From: Mycobacterium sp. Root135
Lineage (GTDB): Bacteria > Actinomycetota > Actinomycetes > Mycobacteriales > Mycobacteriaceae
Length of the DNA stretch: 64,000 bases
Direction: 5' to 3'
Assembly (NCBI RefSeq): GCF_001426545.1
Contig: NZ_LMEZ01000001.1
Location: 186,967 to 250,966 of the forward strand
Each line of letters starts with the position of its first letter. The first letter of the stretch is position 1. The notes below the pieces were generated by a model, which was not told the origin of the DNA, searched no databases, and worked only from the letters and a program-made list of their open reading frames with translations. The position numbers and the translations under genes were made by a program. Positions 1 through 9,099 of this stretch are shown here, one piece after another.

Positions 1-1239
1 GGTGACGGGCTCCCTGGTCAGCGTGCTGGACCCCAGGAAGTCACCTTCCTCCAGGGTCCGGACCGTAACGAGCGCGCCGTCTTCGCCGCGCGCGATCAGA
101 CGCACCCGGCCGCTCACGATGAAGGTCATCCGCTTGGGTACCGACCCCGGGGTCTGGATCGCCTCGTCCGCGCCGTACCTGGTGAGCCGAAGGCTCGGGA
201 TCAACGCCTGCTGGTCGGCGTCGTTGAGCCGCAACGTCGGCGCCACGATCCGCATGGAGCTCGCCATGCGATCCTCGCTCGCGAAGTCGTCCTCGACGTC
301 GTCGAGGCGTAGACCCGCGCGCCGGGAGGCGTACCACGCCCACCGCAAGAACGTTGCCCGACTGGCAGAGTCGTCGGCCGGGGAGCGCAACGGGATCGTC
401 GTCGTGTACTCACCCGAACCGCTGGTGACGGTCGTCGGCGCGGTCTCGGCACGCAGATGCGGCAGCGCGCTGGCGACGCGGGTCAGCACCGCACACACGT
501 CGTCGGGCGGGTCGTTGGGAGAGAACGTCGTCTTCACCGAGATGGAGTGCTCGCCGGGCGGTCGACTCAGGTTGGCGAAGGACGCCGCGGCCAGCACGGA
601 GTTGGGGATGATGTGAAGACCGCTGCCGGTGTCGATGTGTGTTGCGCGCCAGTTGACTTCGACGACACGTCCCCGGGCCGAGGTCACGTCGACCCAATCA
701 CCGAGGCGGAAGGGCTGTTCGAAGAGCAGCAGCAGACCCGAGATGATCTGTCCGACGGAGTTCTGCAGCGTCAAGCCCAGGACGATCGACGTGATGCCGA
801 GCGCGGTGAACAGGCCGCCGACGTTCGCGCCCCAGATGTAGGAGAAGATCACCGCGAGCCCGACGGCGATGACCACGAAGCGGGCCACGTCCAGGAAGAT
901 CGACGGGATTCGCTTGCGCCACGATCCTTCCGGCGCACCCTGGAAGAGCGTGGCGTTCAACCCCGACAGCATCAGAATCAGAAGGACGAAGCCCAGCACG
1001 GTGGAGATGATGCGCACCGGAGTTGCCTGGGCGGGCACCTCGGTGGCCTTGATCAAGAGCAGCAGCAGCGCGGCCAGCGGCAGGATGTAGTTGCGCACCA
1101 ACCCCACTGGGCGGGCGAGTCCGCTGTTGCGACGGGTCAGCGCGACCCGGAGCTCGGTGAGCGCCACCAAACCGATCGGCAGCCCGATCGCGACGCCGAC
1201 GGCCCAGTAGAACCAGGACGAGTCGACCACCCTGGTCAT
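1..1239 (-). CDS. MscS-family mechanosensitive channel with cyclic-nucleotide-binding domain (3' end cut by window edge)
   Basis: Integral membrane ion channel. The 413 readable codons hold four hydrophobic segments near residues 10-32, 50-65, 77-97 and 113-135. They are followed by an MscS pore and beta domain (about 138-225) with the typical run GLTLQNSVGQIISGLLLLF. From about residue 345 a cyclic-nucleotide-binding (CRP-like) fold begins and is cut by the window edge. The start ATG overlaps the stop of the upstream cyclase by four bases (ATGA at 1236-1239), so the two are co-translated. The pairing matches the M. tuberculosis Rv2434c/Rv2435c arrangement as I remember it. A channel that reads a nucleotide linked to a cyclase suggests a shared signalling unit; the ligand is not shown by sequence. 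Confidence 0.9.
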   Translation of the reverse strand, partial: MTRVVDSSWFYWAVGVAIGLPIGLVALTELRVALTRRNSGLARPVGLVRNYILPLAALLLLLIKATEVPAQATPVRIISTVLGFVLLILMLSGLNATLFQGAPEGSWRKRIPSIFLDVARFVVIAVGLAVIFSYIWGANVGGLFTALGITSIVLGLTLQNSVGQIISGLLLLFEQPFRLGDWVDVTSARGRVVEVNWRATHIDTGSGLHIIPNSVLAAASFANLSRPPGEHSISVKTTFSPNDPPDDVCAVLTRVASALPHLRAETAPTTVTSGSGEYTTTIPLRSPADDSASRATFLRWAWYASRRAGLRLDDVEDDFASEDRMASSMRIVAPTLRLNDADQQALIPSLRLTRYGADEAIQTPGSVPKRMTFIVSGRVRLIARGEDGALVTVRTLEEGDFLGSSTLTREPVT

Positions 1240-3434
1240 GACTGACGCTCCCCGAGTCGCCAAATGGGTTGTGCCACGGTGCCTACCGTGACCTCGCCCG
1301 CGGGGGTGAACTGGCGGGTGTCGCGCATCGCGTCGTAGACGTCCGCCGTCACGTAGACCCCGGGCTGCGGCGAGCCGCTCTGCACCTGATATGCCAGGTC
1401 GACCGCCGAACCCCACATGTCGTAGGCGAGGCTGGACCTGCCCACCAACCCGCTGCTCACCGTGCCGGTGTCGATGCCGGCCCGCAGCTTCAGGGCGTAG
1501 CGGCCCTCGGCGTTGAACCGGTCGACGATGCGGGTCATCTCGATCGCGAAGTCCACCGTGCGCCGAACGTTGTCGATACGCGGCACGTTGAGCCCGCAGC
1601 TCGCCAGGTACCCGTTGCGCAGCGAGCGGACCCGTTCGATGCCGAGGCCCTCGGCTGCGGCGTCGAACTGGCGCACCAGCTTGTTGACGATGGCGAGCGA
1701 CTCCTCGGAGGTCAGGGCGGCCGACAGTTCGTCGAGGCCGACGATGTCGGCGAAGATCACCGTGACGTCCTGGTGGTCCTGGGAGATGGTCTCCTCGCCG
1801 TCGCGGTATCGGGCCACCACCTGTTCGGGCATCAGCGACAGCAGCAGTCGGTCGTTCTCCCGCCGCTGCTCGTTGAGCAGATCTTCCTTGATGGCCAAGT
1901 TTCGGCTCATGTCGTTGAAAGCGACTGTCAGGTCCCCAAATTCGTCTCGCGACACCACGGGGATCGTGGTCCCGTAGTCGCCGGAACTGATTTGTTGAGC
2001 GCCGCTCTCCAGTCGGCGAATGGGTCGCACGAACAGCCGGGCCAGCAGCATCGCGGCGATGCAGACCACGAAGATGATGCCTACCGTCGAGAGCACCAGC
2101 TTCCTGGTGAACGCCGACACCGGAGCGAACGCTTCGGCGGTGTCGATCTTGGCGACGACGGCCCACCGCAGCCCGGGAATGTCGGCGGGCGCGTAGGCCT
2201 GCAGCGTCTCGTGGCCCAGGTAGTCGTCGGCGATCAGCGTGCCGCGTTGACCCTGTTGGGCAAGTTTGGTCGCCTCGGTGGCCACGGGCTGCACCAGCGT
2301 GGTGCCGTGCTGCCGGATCGAATCCTGCGCCACGTCGGGCGGCGTGCCAGCCTCGACGACGTCGCGCTCGTAGGTGTTCTGATCCTCGACGAACAAGCGG
2401 GAGTTGGAGCGCATCAAATCGTCGGGGCCGACGATGAAGGTCTCGCCGGTGGCGCCCATCCCGGATCGTTGCCACTGCCCGTCGAAGGTCATCAACTTGT
2501 TGATCTTGGAGATGGGAAACTGCAACGCCAGCACGCCGTCGACGCGTCCCTGTGGCCCGACCGGGGACACGAACCAGGCGGTCGGTTCGGTGGCTGGCTG
2601 GTAGTCGCCGAAGTCGGTGAGCCCGACGTAGTCCACGGCGTTGGAGTCGAGCGCCCCGCGGAAGGCGTCTCCGAGCTCGCTGCCCTTGTACGGCCCGGTG
2701 AGCACGTTGGTGCCGAGGTCGACGCCCTTGTACGCGCTGTAGACGACGTTGCCCCTTGCGTCGAGCAGCAGGGCGTCCTCGAATTCGAAACGTTGGACGA
2801 TCTCACGGAAGAAGTCGTTGTACCGGGCGTTGGCGGCCGACCACGCGCTGCCGTCGCGCGCGTCGTCGTTGGCGATCGCGGCGTCCCAGTTCGCGGTGGG
2901 CTTGCCGTAGGCGCCGAACGGGACGGTGTAGAGCGACTGAAGATAGGCCGCGGCGCCGCCTTTCGGCAGCAGCGCTTGGACGTCGACCTTGGCGCCCGTC
3001 TGGGCGGCTTCGTCCGTGGCGAAGCGTTTTACGTAGTAGTCGTTCAGCGCCTGCTGCTGCGCCGGGTTCACGGTGGCGTTGGCGAGTTGGTCGAAACCCG
3101 CGGTGAAGTCCCCGATCGCCATCGTGGCCGTCGACCCGCGTGAGTAGACCACCAACGAGTTCTTCAGATCCTCGATCCCAATTTGCAGGCTGCGGCTTTG
3201 CGACTGCCGGATCTCGGTCAGGGCGTCGAATACCGCCGCCCGCAACGAGCTGCGCCCGGATTGATAGCCGATCGCACCCACGACCGCCGCCGACAGGATG
3301 CTCGTCAGGAGCAGCATCACCAGCAGCTTCGACTGGATGCTCACCCGCGACATCACCCGGCGTCGGCTCCGCGTGGCGGATTCGGTCGAGTCGGCTGCCC
3401 TGACCTGGGTGTCGTCCTGCTGCGGCGTCGTCAT
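1236..3434 (-). CDS. Membrane class III adenylate/guanylate cyclase-like protein with HAMP domain; catalytic residues degenerate
   Basis: A 732-residue protein with a first membrane segment (about 36-58), a large extracytoplasmic sensor-like region (about 60-440), a second membrane segment (about 445-467), a HAMP linker (about 468-520) and a class III cyclase domain (about 555-700). The first metal-binding Asp is present (FADIVG, D562). The second metal site reads RNG instead of the usual GD (N607). The transition-state Asn and Arg positions read Asp and Gln (VDLAYQVQ, D679 and Q683). By family knowledge this predicts weak or absent cyclase activity, or a regulatory role. The gene is directly upstream of, and overlaps, a cNMP-domain MscS channel. 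Rv2435c-like by layout. Confidence 0.9.
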   Translation of the reverse strand: MTTPQQDDTQVRAADSTESATRSRRRVMSRVSIQSKLLVMLLLTSILSAAVVGAIGYQSGRSSLRAAVFDALTEIRQSQSRSLQIGIEDLKNSLVVYSRGSTATMAIGDFTAGFDQLANATVNPAQQQALNDYYVKRFATDEAAQTGAKVDVQALLPKGGAAAYLQSLYTVPFGAYGKPTANWDAAIANDDARDGSAWSAANARYNDFFREIVQRFEFEDALLLDARGNVVYSAYKGVDLGTNVLTGPYKGSELGDAFRGALDSNAVDYVGLTDFGDYQPATEPTAWFVSPVGPQGRVDGVLALQFPISKINKLMTFDGQWQRSGMGATGETFIVGPDDLMRSNSRLFVEDQNTYERDVVEAGTPPDVAQDSIRQHGTTLVQPVATEATKLAQQGQRGTLIADDYLGHETLQAYAPADIPGLRWAVVAKIDTAEAFAPVSAFTRKLVLSTVGIIFVVCIAAMLLARLFVRPIRRLESGAQQISSGDYGTTIPVVSRDEFGDLTVAFNDMSRNLAIKEDLLNEQRRENDRLLLSLMPEQVVARYRDGEETISQDHQDVTVIFADIVGLDELSAALTSEESLAIVNKLVRQFDAAAEGLGIERVRSLRNGYLASCGLNVPRIDNVRRTVDFAIEMTRIVDRFNAEGRYALKLRAGIDTGTVSSGLVGRSSLAYDMWGSAVDLAYQVQSGSPQPGVYVTADVYDAMRDTRQFTPAGEVTVGTVAQPIWRLGERQS

Positions 3435-3523
3435 CGGTTGGTCAGAGTAGCTGGCAAAAGAGGCTGGTCGCTGTCACTCGAGAAATGTTCGACGCGTGCC
3501 GCGATTTGAGGCACGGTGGAGGC

Positions 3524-3948
3524 ATGGACGATCCTCATCACCTGGAGCGCTTCGTCGAGGCGCAGGCCCCCGTCTTCGAGACCGTGCTCGACGAACTGCG
3601 CAGCGGCCGCGGTCCCACTGGATGTGGTTCGTCTTTCCTCAACTGCGCGGCCTTGGCAGGACGCCGACCGCCGACTACTACGGAATCGCCTCGCGCGACG
3701 AGGCTTCCGCCTACCTCGCACACGACGTCCTCGGTCCCCGCCTGCGGCAGTGCGCGCAGTTGGTGTCGCAGTCCGGCGCCGTCAGCGCCGAAGCGCTGAT
3801 GGGCCAGGTGGACGCCCTCAAGCTGTGGTCGTCGACGACGCTGTTCGCCGAGGTGGCCGAGGACGACCGCGAGTTCGTGGCCGTGCTCGAGAAGTTCTAC
3901 GGCGGTGAGCGGGACGCGAAGACCCAGGCAATGCTGGCCGGCCGTTAG
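3524..3948 (+). pseudogene. DUF1810 family protein, broken by a single-base deletion
   Basis: The reading frame starts MDDPHHLERFVEAQAPVF and runs in one frame to about 3610. The conserved continuation (SHWMWFVFPQLRGLGRTP, then YYGIASRDEASAYLAHDVLGPRL) lies in the frame one base earlier and ends at 3948. One missing base near 3610-3612, in ggccgcggtccc, restores the full roughly 140-residue DUF1810 protein. DUF1810 proteins are small cytoplasmic proteins of unknown function. The stop overlaps the stop of the convergent GH13 gene (TTAG at 3945-3948), so the two genes share a tail-to-tail end. Either a true frameshift or a read error in a GC-rich stretch; everything downstream of the shift looks well conserved, which favours a recent event or an error. 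Confidence 0.85.
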
Positions 3949-5246
3949 ACGGTGAGGACGGCCCAGCCGTGTGGCTCGACGTCGAGCTGGTCCACGACGT
4001 CCTCCGGCGGCACGCCGGACCCGGCGACGACCCGACCACTGCCGAACCCCAACTCCGCCAACGGCATCCGCAACGGCTTGTCGTCCACGTTGAGCGCAAC
4101 GACGAGGGTGCCCTCGTCCGCGGACGTGCGGTAGACGTACTGGCCGTTGGTCAGGTGCAGGGCCGTCGTGTGGGCGTGGTGCAGCCACGGATGGCGACGC
4201 CGCAGGCCGATCAGGTGCTGGTGCAGACGGAAGGTGTCATGCCCGAGGTGGTCGGATTCGCTTGGGTGCCCGGGGAATTCCGGACGCACGGCGTCGTCGC
4301 CGCCGAAACGCTCCTCCTTGACGCCGCGGTAGGACCACTCGTCGCCGGCGTACACGCTCGGCGTGCCGCCGATGGTCAGCATCACCGCGAGCGCATGGCC
4401 GACGTGCCGCTCGTCGGAGAGTTGGCTGGCGATGCGGGTGACGTCGTGGTTGCCGACGAACGTCAGGGGGACGAAGGTCTCGAGGAATTGGTCATGCCGG
4501 GTCAACGCGTGGTCGAGTTCGTGGAAGTTGACGTCGTTGAGGCTGCTCCACATCGCCTTCCACAGTTCGTATTGGGTGACCGAATCGAAGGTCGACTCAG
4601 ACACGATGCCCGCATAGTCACCGTGGATGACCTCGCCGACGAACCACGCGTCGGGAAACTCGCTGCGGACCCGCGGCAGCACCTTGGCCCAGAATTCGGC
4701 GGGCACCGCGTAGGCGGCGTCGAGGCGCCAACCGTCGGCGCCGCGCCGCAGCCAGTGCACCATGACGTCGACGACGTAGTCGACGACCTCGGGGTTGCGA
4801 TGGTTGAGCGTGATCAGCCCGCCGTGTCCCTCGAAGGTGGCCAAACCGTTGCGGCCCTTGCGAAACCACGAGTCGTCGCCGCCGGCAACGGCCTCGCGGT
4901 GACGACCGAACTCGGAGCCGACGTGGTTGAAGACCCCGTCGAGCAGGATCCGAAGGCCGCGGCTTCTGGCCTCGGTGACGAGGTGGTCGAAGTCGGAGTC
5001 GTCGCCGAGGCGCGGGTCGATCGCGTAGTGGTCCGTCGTGTCGTAACCGTGGGTCTGGGAGGCGAAGACGGGGCCGAGCGCAACCCCCGACGCGCCGAGT
5101 TCGAGCGCATGGTCGAACCATTCGGCGACGCGGCGCAGGCGGTGCTCGTCGGCGTTCGGTGCAGGGTCGGCGGGGAAGGCCCCCACGAATCCGAGCGGGT
5201 AGATCTGCCACCAGATCGCGTGCTCGACCCAGGCCGGATCGTTCAT
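3945..5246 (-). CDS. Alpha-amylase family glycosidase (GH13)
   Basis: A 433-residue cytoplasmic GH13 (beta/alpha)8 enzyme with no signal peptide. The start MNDPAWVEHAIWWQIYPLGF carries the usual GH13 opening WWQIYP. All catalytic elements are present: DGVFNHVG (region I), GWRLDAAYAV with nucleophile D176, GEVIHG with acid/base E205, and FVGNHD with D268. The final 80 residues form a short C-terminal beta domain. The substrate is likely an alpha-glucan or maltooligosaccharide, but the subfamily cannot be fixed by eye. The ATG overlaps the stop of the upstream rhomboid-like/deaminase gene by four bases, so this is the second gene of a coupled pair. Longer in-frame upstream starts exist but would run through the neighbouring gene. 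Confidence 0.93.
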   Translation of the reverse strand: MNDPAWVEHAIWWQIYPLGFVGAFPADPAPNADEHRLRRVAEWFDHALELGASGVALGPVFASQTHGYDTTDHYAIDPRLGDDSDFDHLVTEARSRGLRILLDGVFNHVGSEFGRHREAVAGGDDSWFRKGRNGLATFEGHGGLITLNHRNPEVVDYVVDVMVHWLRRGADGWRLDAAYAVPAEFWAKVLPRVRSEFPDAWFVGEVIHGDYAGIVSESTFDSVTQYELWKAMWSSLNDVNFHELDHALTRHDQFLETFVPLTFVGNHDVTRIASQLSDERHVGHALAVMLTIGGTPSVYAGDEWSYRGVKEERFGGDDAVRPEFPGHPSESDHLGHDTFRLHQHLIGLRRRHPWLHHAHTTALHLTNGQYVYRTSADEGTLVVALNVDDKPLRMPLAELGFGSGRVVAGSGVPPEDVVDQLDVEPHGWAVLTV

Positions 5247-6352
5247 GCTCGGAACGTCCTTTCGTACATCGCCTTCATCTCCTCGGCGAATTCGGGTGCG
5301 GGACCGTCGACCTGAACGTCGGGGGCAATCGTCGAAATCGGCAGCGGCGCCACCGGTGACCCGGACACCCCCCACATCTGTACCCATCCGACCAGTTGTG
5401 CGGACGACGTCGCATACACGATCCGGCCAAGGCCTACCCATGCGTGGGCCGCGGCACACATCGGGCAGTGCTCACCCGAGGTGTACACCGTGGCGCCGGC
5501 GCGTTCGTCGGGCGTCAGGTGCGACGTGGACCAGCGGGCGATCTCGAATTCGGGGTGGCGGGTCGCGTCTCCGCCCTTGATGCGGTTGCGGTCTTCGAAG
5601 CGGACCACGCCGGCGGCGTCGACCAGCACCGAGCCGAAGGGCTGGTCGCCGGCTTCCAGGGCCTCCCTGGCCAACTCCACGCAACGGCGCAGGTGCCCAC
5701 GGTCGTCGTCGCTGATCCCCACAGCCGGAGTGTACGCAGGCGCGACGGTCCGTCGTCGACGCGTCAGCGGGTAGCAGGCCAGGCCGATCAGCAGCGCGCA
5801 GAGATGCCCAAGCGAGGTGAAGTTGGTCTGGTACAGCAACCCGCCTGCGACGAGTCCGAGCGTCGCGGCGAGATATCCCCAGCGCCATCGCCGCGGCACC
5901 CGGTAGAACAGCACTCCGACGATCCCGACGACGAAGTAGCTGACGCCGACGTCGCGGGCGTCGACCAGCCGGGAGGACGCCACGTTCTCGTGGATGATCC
6001 AGTAGAGGTAGCCCTCGCTGACGTAGGTCGCGCCCACGTGACAGATCAGACCGACGACTGCCCAGCGCAGGTGTCCCAGCCACCGCTCGGCAGGCGCAAG
6101 GAATACGGTGAAGATCAACAAGTAGGGCCACCAATACCGGCCGTCGATCCACAGCAGGCTTTGGAACAGCACCCGCAGCGGATCGGACGCCAGGTGATGG
6201 ATGTTCGTCGACGTCGACTGCAGCAGAGTCCGCAGGGTCCTCGGGGCCAACTGGTGTTGCACGAGGGTCGTCGCCCCGAGGGCGGCCAGCCAGGCGTAGG
6301 TCAGGGGAGCGCTGCTGACGTAGTGCCGCACCCGGTCCCACACGTCGTTCAC
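5243..6352 (-). CDS. Fusion: rhomboid-like membrane domain plus CMP/dCMP-type zinc deaminase
   Basis: One open frame of 369 residues (GTG start) joins two unrelated halves. Residues 1-200 have about six membrane segments in a rhomboid-like pattern. GVSYF (S138) in an inner helix and GHLCALLIG (H183) in the last helix stand where a rhomboid Ser-His dyad would be. After a basic linker (about 197-210), residues 211-369 form a cytidine/guanine-deaminase-like domain with zinc ligands H266, C296 and C299 (GEHCPMC) and the proton-shuttle E268 (HPEFE). No stop codon separates the halves. A GTG at the junction (giving VGISDDD) could start a separate deaminase, but it has no clear ribosome-binding site. 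Coupled to the GH13 gene by ATGA overlap. Confidence 0.75.
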   Translation of the reverse strand: MNDVWDRVRHYVSSAPLTYAWLAALGATTLVQHQLAPRTLRTLLQSTSTNIHHLASDPLRVLFQSLLWIDGRYWWPYLLIFTVFLAPAERWLGHLRWAVVGLICHVGATYVSEGYLYWIIHENVASSRLVDARDVGVSYFVVGIVGVLFYRVPRRWRWGYLAATLGLVAGGLLYQTNFTSLGHLCALLIGLACYPLTRRRRTVAPAYTPAVGISDDDRGHLRRCVELAREALEAGDQPFGSVLVDAAGVVRFEDRNRIKGGDATRHPEFEIARWSTSHLTPDERAGATVYTSGEHCPMCAAAHAWVGLGRIVYATSSAQLVGWVQMWGVSGSPVAPLPISTIAPDVQVDGPAPEFAEEMKAMYERTFRA

Positions 6353-6389
6353 GGTCGCCGACGATAGAGGGCGTTGCTGGCAACCCGGG

Positions 6390-8066
6390 TCATTGCCCGG
6401 AGTCGCAGCACTTGTCGGTCGTCTGCCGGCAGGCGCACGACGCCACGATCGGTACGTCGGCCCTGGCCATGGCCGTCGCCAACTGCTCGGCGACGGCAGC
6501 CGCCTCCTCGTCGCGTCCCAGCCTGGTCAGGCATTCGTGGTACCCGTGCAGACTCCAGACGTTGTTCGGGTGCTGGCAGCAGCGGCTCAGCGTGTCGTCG
6601 AGTCCGAGGTCGGCGGCGTACACCGCAGCCGCCTCCCCGACGCGGCCCTGTTCGAGCAGCAACGCGCCGTAGGCGTGCCGGGTCGGCTGCATCCAGCCCC
6701 ACGGCTCGTCGTAAGGTAGGGCGTCGTCGAGTTCGATTGCCCGCCTGAGGTATTCGAAGGCATCGTCGAAACGTCCCTCACGGTAGGCGATTTCACCGTC
6801 CAGCATCGCGACGCCGACCGCCAGGATGTCGCGGCTGGTGTTGTTGAACAGGTATCGACTCTGCGGGATCCCTGCGTACACGCGATGCATGGCGTCTCGT
6901 TCGGCGCGGGCCTCGGCGACCCGTCCCGTTGCGGCGTAGGCGATCCCGCGCCCGTAGTGGACGGTCGCCGCCGTGGTGCAGTAGAGCTCGGGGTCCTCGG
7001 GGAGGGGATGGTCGATCAGCTCCTCCCAGTGGCCGAAGCGGATCAGCACGTGCACCCGAAGCGGCACGAACGCCTCCAGCCAGTCGGCCATCGGCGGCGA
7101 CTCGATCGACAGCAGCTCGGGAGTCAGTTGGGCGGCGAGTTCGTCGGCAGCCTGGGCCGCCGTCTCATACCGGCCCTCGAACATCGCCGAGTACACGATG
7201 AAGTGCAGGTCGTGCGCCCGGTACAGCGAGTAGAAGTTGAGAGGGCCCTCGCGCTCGACGAATCGCCGGTCCGCTTGTACGGCAGCGGTATTGGACTCGA
7301 CGGAACTGCGATAGTCGCCGCAGAGCACGTCGACGTGGCTGGGCATGTGCTGGAGATGGCCGGCGTCGGGCACCAACCCCCGGAGCAGGTTCGCCGCAGG
7401 CAGTGCCGACTCCGGGTGCGCCGACATCTCCATTGCGTGGATGTAGAGGTGCAGCACGCCGGGGTGTCGTCGGCCCGCGTCGGTGGCGAGGGCGCCGTCG
7501 AGGAGATGCTTGGCCTCCACCACCCGCGAACCCGGCGCTGGTTCGCCGGTCCTGGTGTCCCACAGCGCCCATGCCGAGACGTTCATCGCCGCGTCGGCGG
7601 CCAGGGCCTGCACGTCCACGTCGTCCGCGTACTTCCCGGCGAGCGCGACCATCGCGTCGGCGTAGCGGGCGTGGCCGGCGTCCAGGTCGTTGGTGGGGAA
7701 GCGGGTGGCGAGGGCGTCGATCAAGCCTCGCTCGACGTCGCTCGCGCGGCCGCCCGCCGCCAGTTCGAGCTCGCGACGCGCCCTGATCAGCGACGCGGCC
7801 AGGTCTTTCGCGTCGAACGCGTCCCAGGCCTTGTTGTAGTTCGGGCCGATCGCGTACGCGATGCCCCACCGCGCGATCGCGAGATCGGGGTCGAGGGCGA
7901 GGGCCCGTTCGAAGCAGTGGATCGACTCTTCGTGGTTGAACGCGTACGCCCAGACCAAGCCGCGGTCGAACCACAGCTGGGCCTGGGCGGACGGGGTGTC
8001 AGTCGACCGATGAAAGGACCCGAGGTCGTAATACGGTTCCTCCGGAGCGGACACGGTAGCGGTCAT
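6390..8066 (-). CDS. Tetratricopeptide-repeat protein with cysteine-rich C-terminus
   Basis: A cytoplasmic protein of about 558 residues built from helical TPR-like repeats. The first repeat (WFDRGLVWAYAFNHEESIHCFERALALDP) and later ones (GEIAYREGRFDDAFEYLRRAIELDD; HAYGALLLEQGRVGEAAAVYAADL) are clear. No catalytic domain is evident. The protein ends in a short cysteine-rich tail (SCACRQTTDKCCDSGQ) that could bind metal. I prefer the ATG at 8066; a GTG three codons upstream (8075) is possible. The 5' end overlaps the 3' end of the upstream membrane gene by about 68 bases, which suggests co-transcription with the TetR-controlled unit. The specific role is unknown; TPR proteins usually act as protein-interaction scaffolds. 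Confidence 0.85.
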   Translation of the reverse strand: MTATVSAPEEPYYDLGSFHRSTDTPSAQAQLWFDRGLVWAYAFNHEESIHCFERALALDPDLAIARWGIAYAIGPNYNKAWDAFDAKDLAASLIRARRELELAAGGRASDVERGLIDALATRFPTNDLDAGHARYADAMVALAGKYADDVDVQALAADAAMNVSAWALWDTRTGEPAPGSRVVEAKHLLDGALATDAGRRHPGVLHLYIHAMEMSAHPESALPAANLLRGLVPDAGHLQHMPSHVDVLCGDYRSSVESNTAAVQADRRFVEREGPLNFYSLYRAHDLHFIVYSAMFEGRYETAAQAADELAAQLTPELLSIESPPMADWLEAFVPLRVHVLIRFGHWEELIDHPLPEDPELYCTTAATVHYGRGIAYAATGRVAEARAERDAMHRVYAGIPQSRYLFNNTSRDILAVGVAMLDGEIAYREGRFDDAFEYLRRAIELDDALPYDEPWGWMQPTRHAYGALLLEQGRVGEAAAVYAADLGLDDTLSRCCQHPNNVWSLHGYHECLTRLGRDEEAAAVAEQLATAMARADVPIVASCACRQTTDKCCDSGQ

Positions 8067-9099
8067 GACTGGCACGATAAGTCGTCCATGCCTTGGGGGC
8101 GAGTACCGCGATCACCGCGAGCGCGAGTCCGGCGGCACCCCAGGTGGCCAGGGTGAGGATCGGGGTCCAGGCGCCGTTGCCGCCGAAGTAGGTGATGCTG
8201 CGCAGGAGCGCCACGCCCGAGCCCTGCGGGACGATCGCGTTGAACGTGCGGTAGAAGCCCGTGAGCAGCGGCAGACCGACCGGCCCTGCGGCCGCCGCGT
8301 TGCCGACGATGATCAGGAACAGGGTCACCACCGCCGAGGCGACGGTGCCGAAGGCTGCCGCGACGCCGGTCACGGCACCCGCGACGCCGAAGGCGTAGAG
8401 CCACAGCGCGCCGAACACCTGCCAGGTGTGGGTGGTCAGGGCGCCGAGGACGCCGTCGACGTAGACCGTCACCGCACCCGCCAGCAGCGCGGAGTACGCC
8501 GCGAGGCTGACCGTCCGCAGCGCCAGCGTCGAGAGCCTGCGGACGCTGCCCATCATCAAGCCGAAGGCGGCGGCGCCCATGGTCGCGCCGATCGACAGGA
8601 AGATGACGGCGTAGAACTCGACGGTGCCCTGGGGGTCGGCGGCCGACGTCGGAGCGACGTCCTCGACGCTCGGGGTCAGCCCGGCCTTGGCGGCGACTGC
8701 GCGCCCCACGGCCTCCGAGGCGTTGGCGACGCTGCGGCCACCGCCGCCGGCGACGTAGATGGTCAGGTCGCCGGTCGGGCCGACGGCGAAGGCGGCGTCG
8801 GTCTTGCGCTCGTAGACCTGGGCGCGTGCGGCGGCGGCGTCGGCGACGGGCGTCACCTCCAGGTTGTCCTGGCTCCGCATCCCGTCCACCAGCTGTGGTG
8901 GCCCGGCGACGGCGACGTCGAGGTGGTGCAGGGTGGGCTTGGCGAACGCGCCCGAGTAGCTCGCGATCATGGCGACCACGAAGACGGTCAGTGCCGCCAT
9001 GGCCAGCGCCATCTTGCGAACGTCGGCGGGCGAAACGTGCCGGTTGGCCAGCGGGAGGCTGGGAACGTGGTGTTCGTGTGGAGCGGCGTGCTTACCCAT
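7999..9099 (-). CDS. ABC-2/YhgE-like integral membrane transport protein
   Basis: About 366 residues. One membrane helix sits near the N-terminus (about 31-50), followed by an extracytoplasmic domain of about 130 residues, then five or six membrane helices in the C-terminal half. This is the layout of ABC-2 permease-like or YhgE/Pip-like proteins involved in export or phage/drug susceptibility. No ATPase gene is adjacent, so energy coupling is unclear. The start MGKHAAPHEHHVP at 9099 overlaps the end of the TetR gene (9092), so regulator and target share one transcript. In-frame upstream starts that would run through the TetR gene were not used. Substrate unknown. Confidence 0.82.
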   Translation of the reverse strand: MGKHAAPHEHHVPSLPLANRHVSPADVRKMALAMAALTVFVVAMIASYSGAFAKPTLHHLDVAVAGPPQLVDGMRSQDNLEVTPVADAAAARAQVYERKTDAAFAVGPTGDLTIYVAGGGGRSVANASEAVGRAVAAKAGLTPSVEDVAPTSAADPQGTVEFYAVIFLSIGATMGAAAFGLMMGSVRRLSTLALRTVSLAAYSALLAGAVTVYVDGVLGALTTHTWQVFGALWLYAFGVAGAVTGVAAAFGTVASAVVTLFLIIVGNAAAAGPVGLPLLTGFYRTFNAIVPQGSGVALLRSITYFGGNGAWTPILTLATWGAAGLALAVIAVLAPKAWTTYRASHDRYRVRSGGTVLRPRVLSSVD

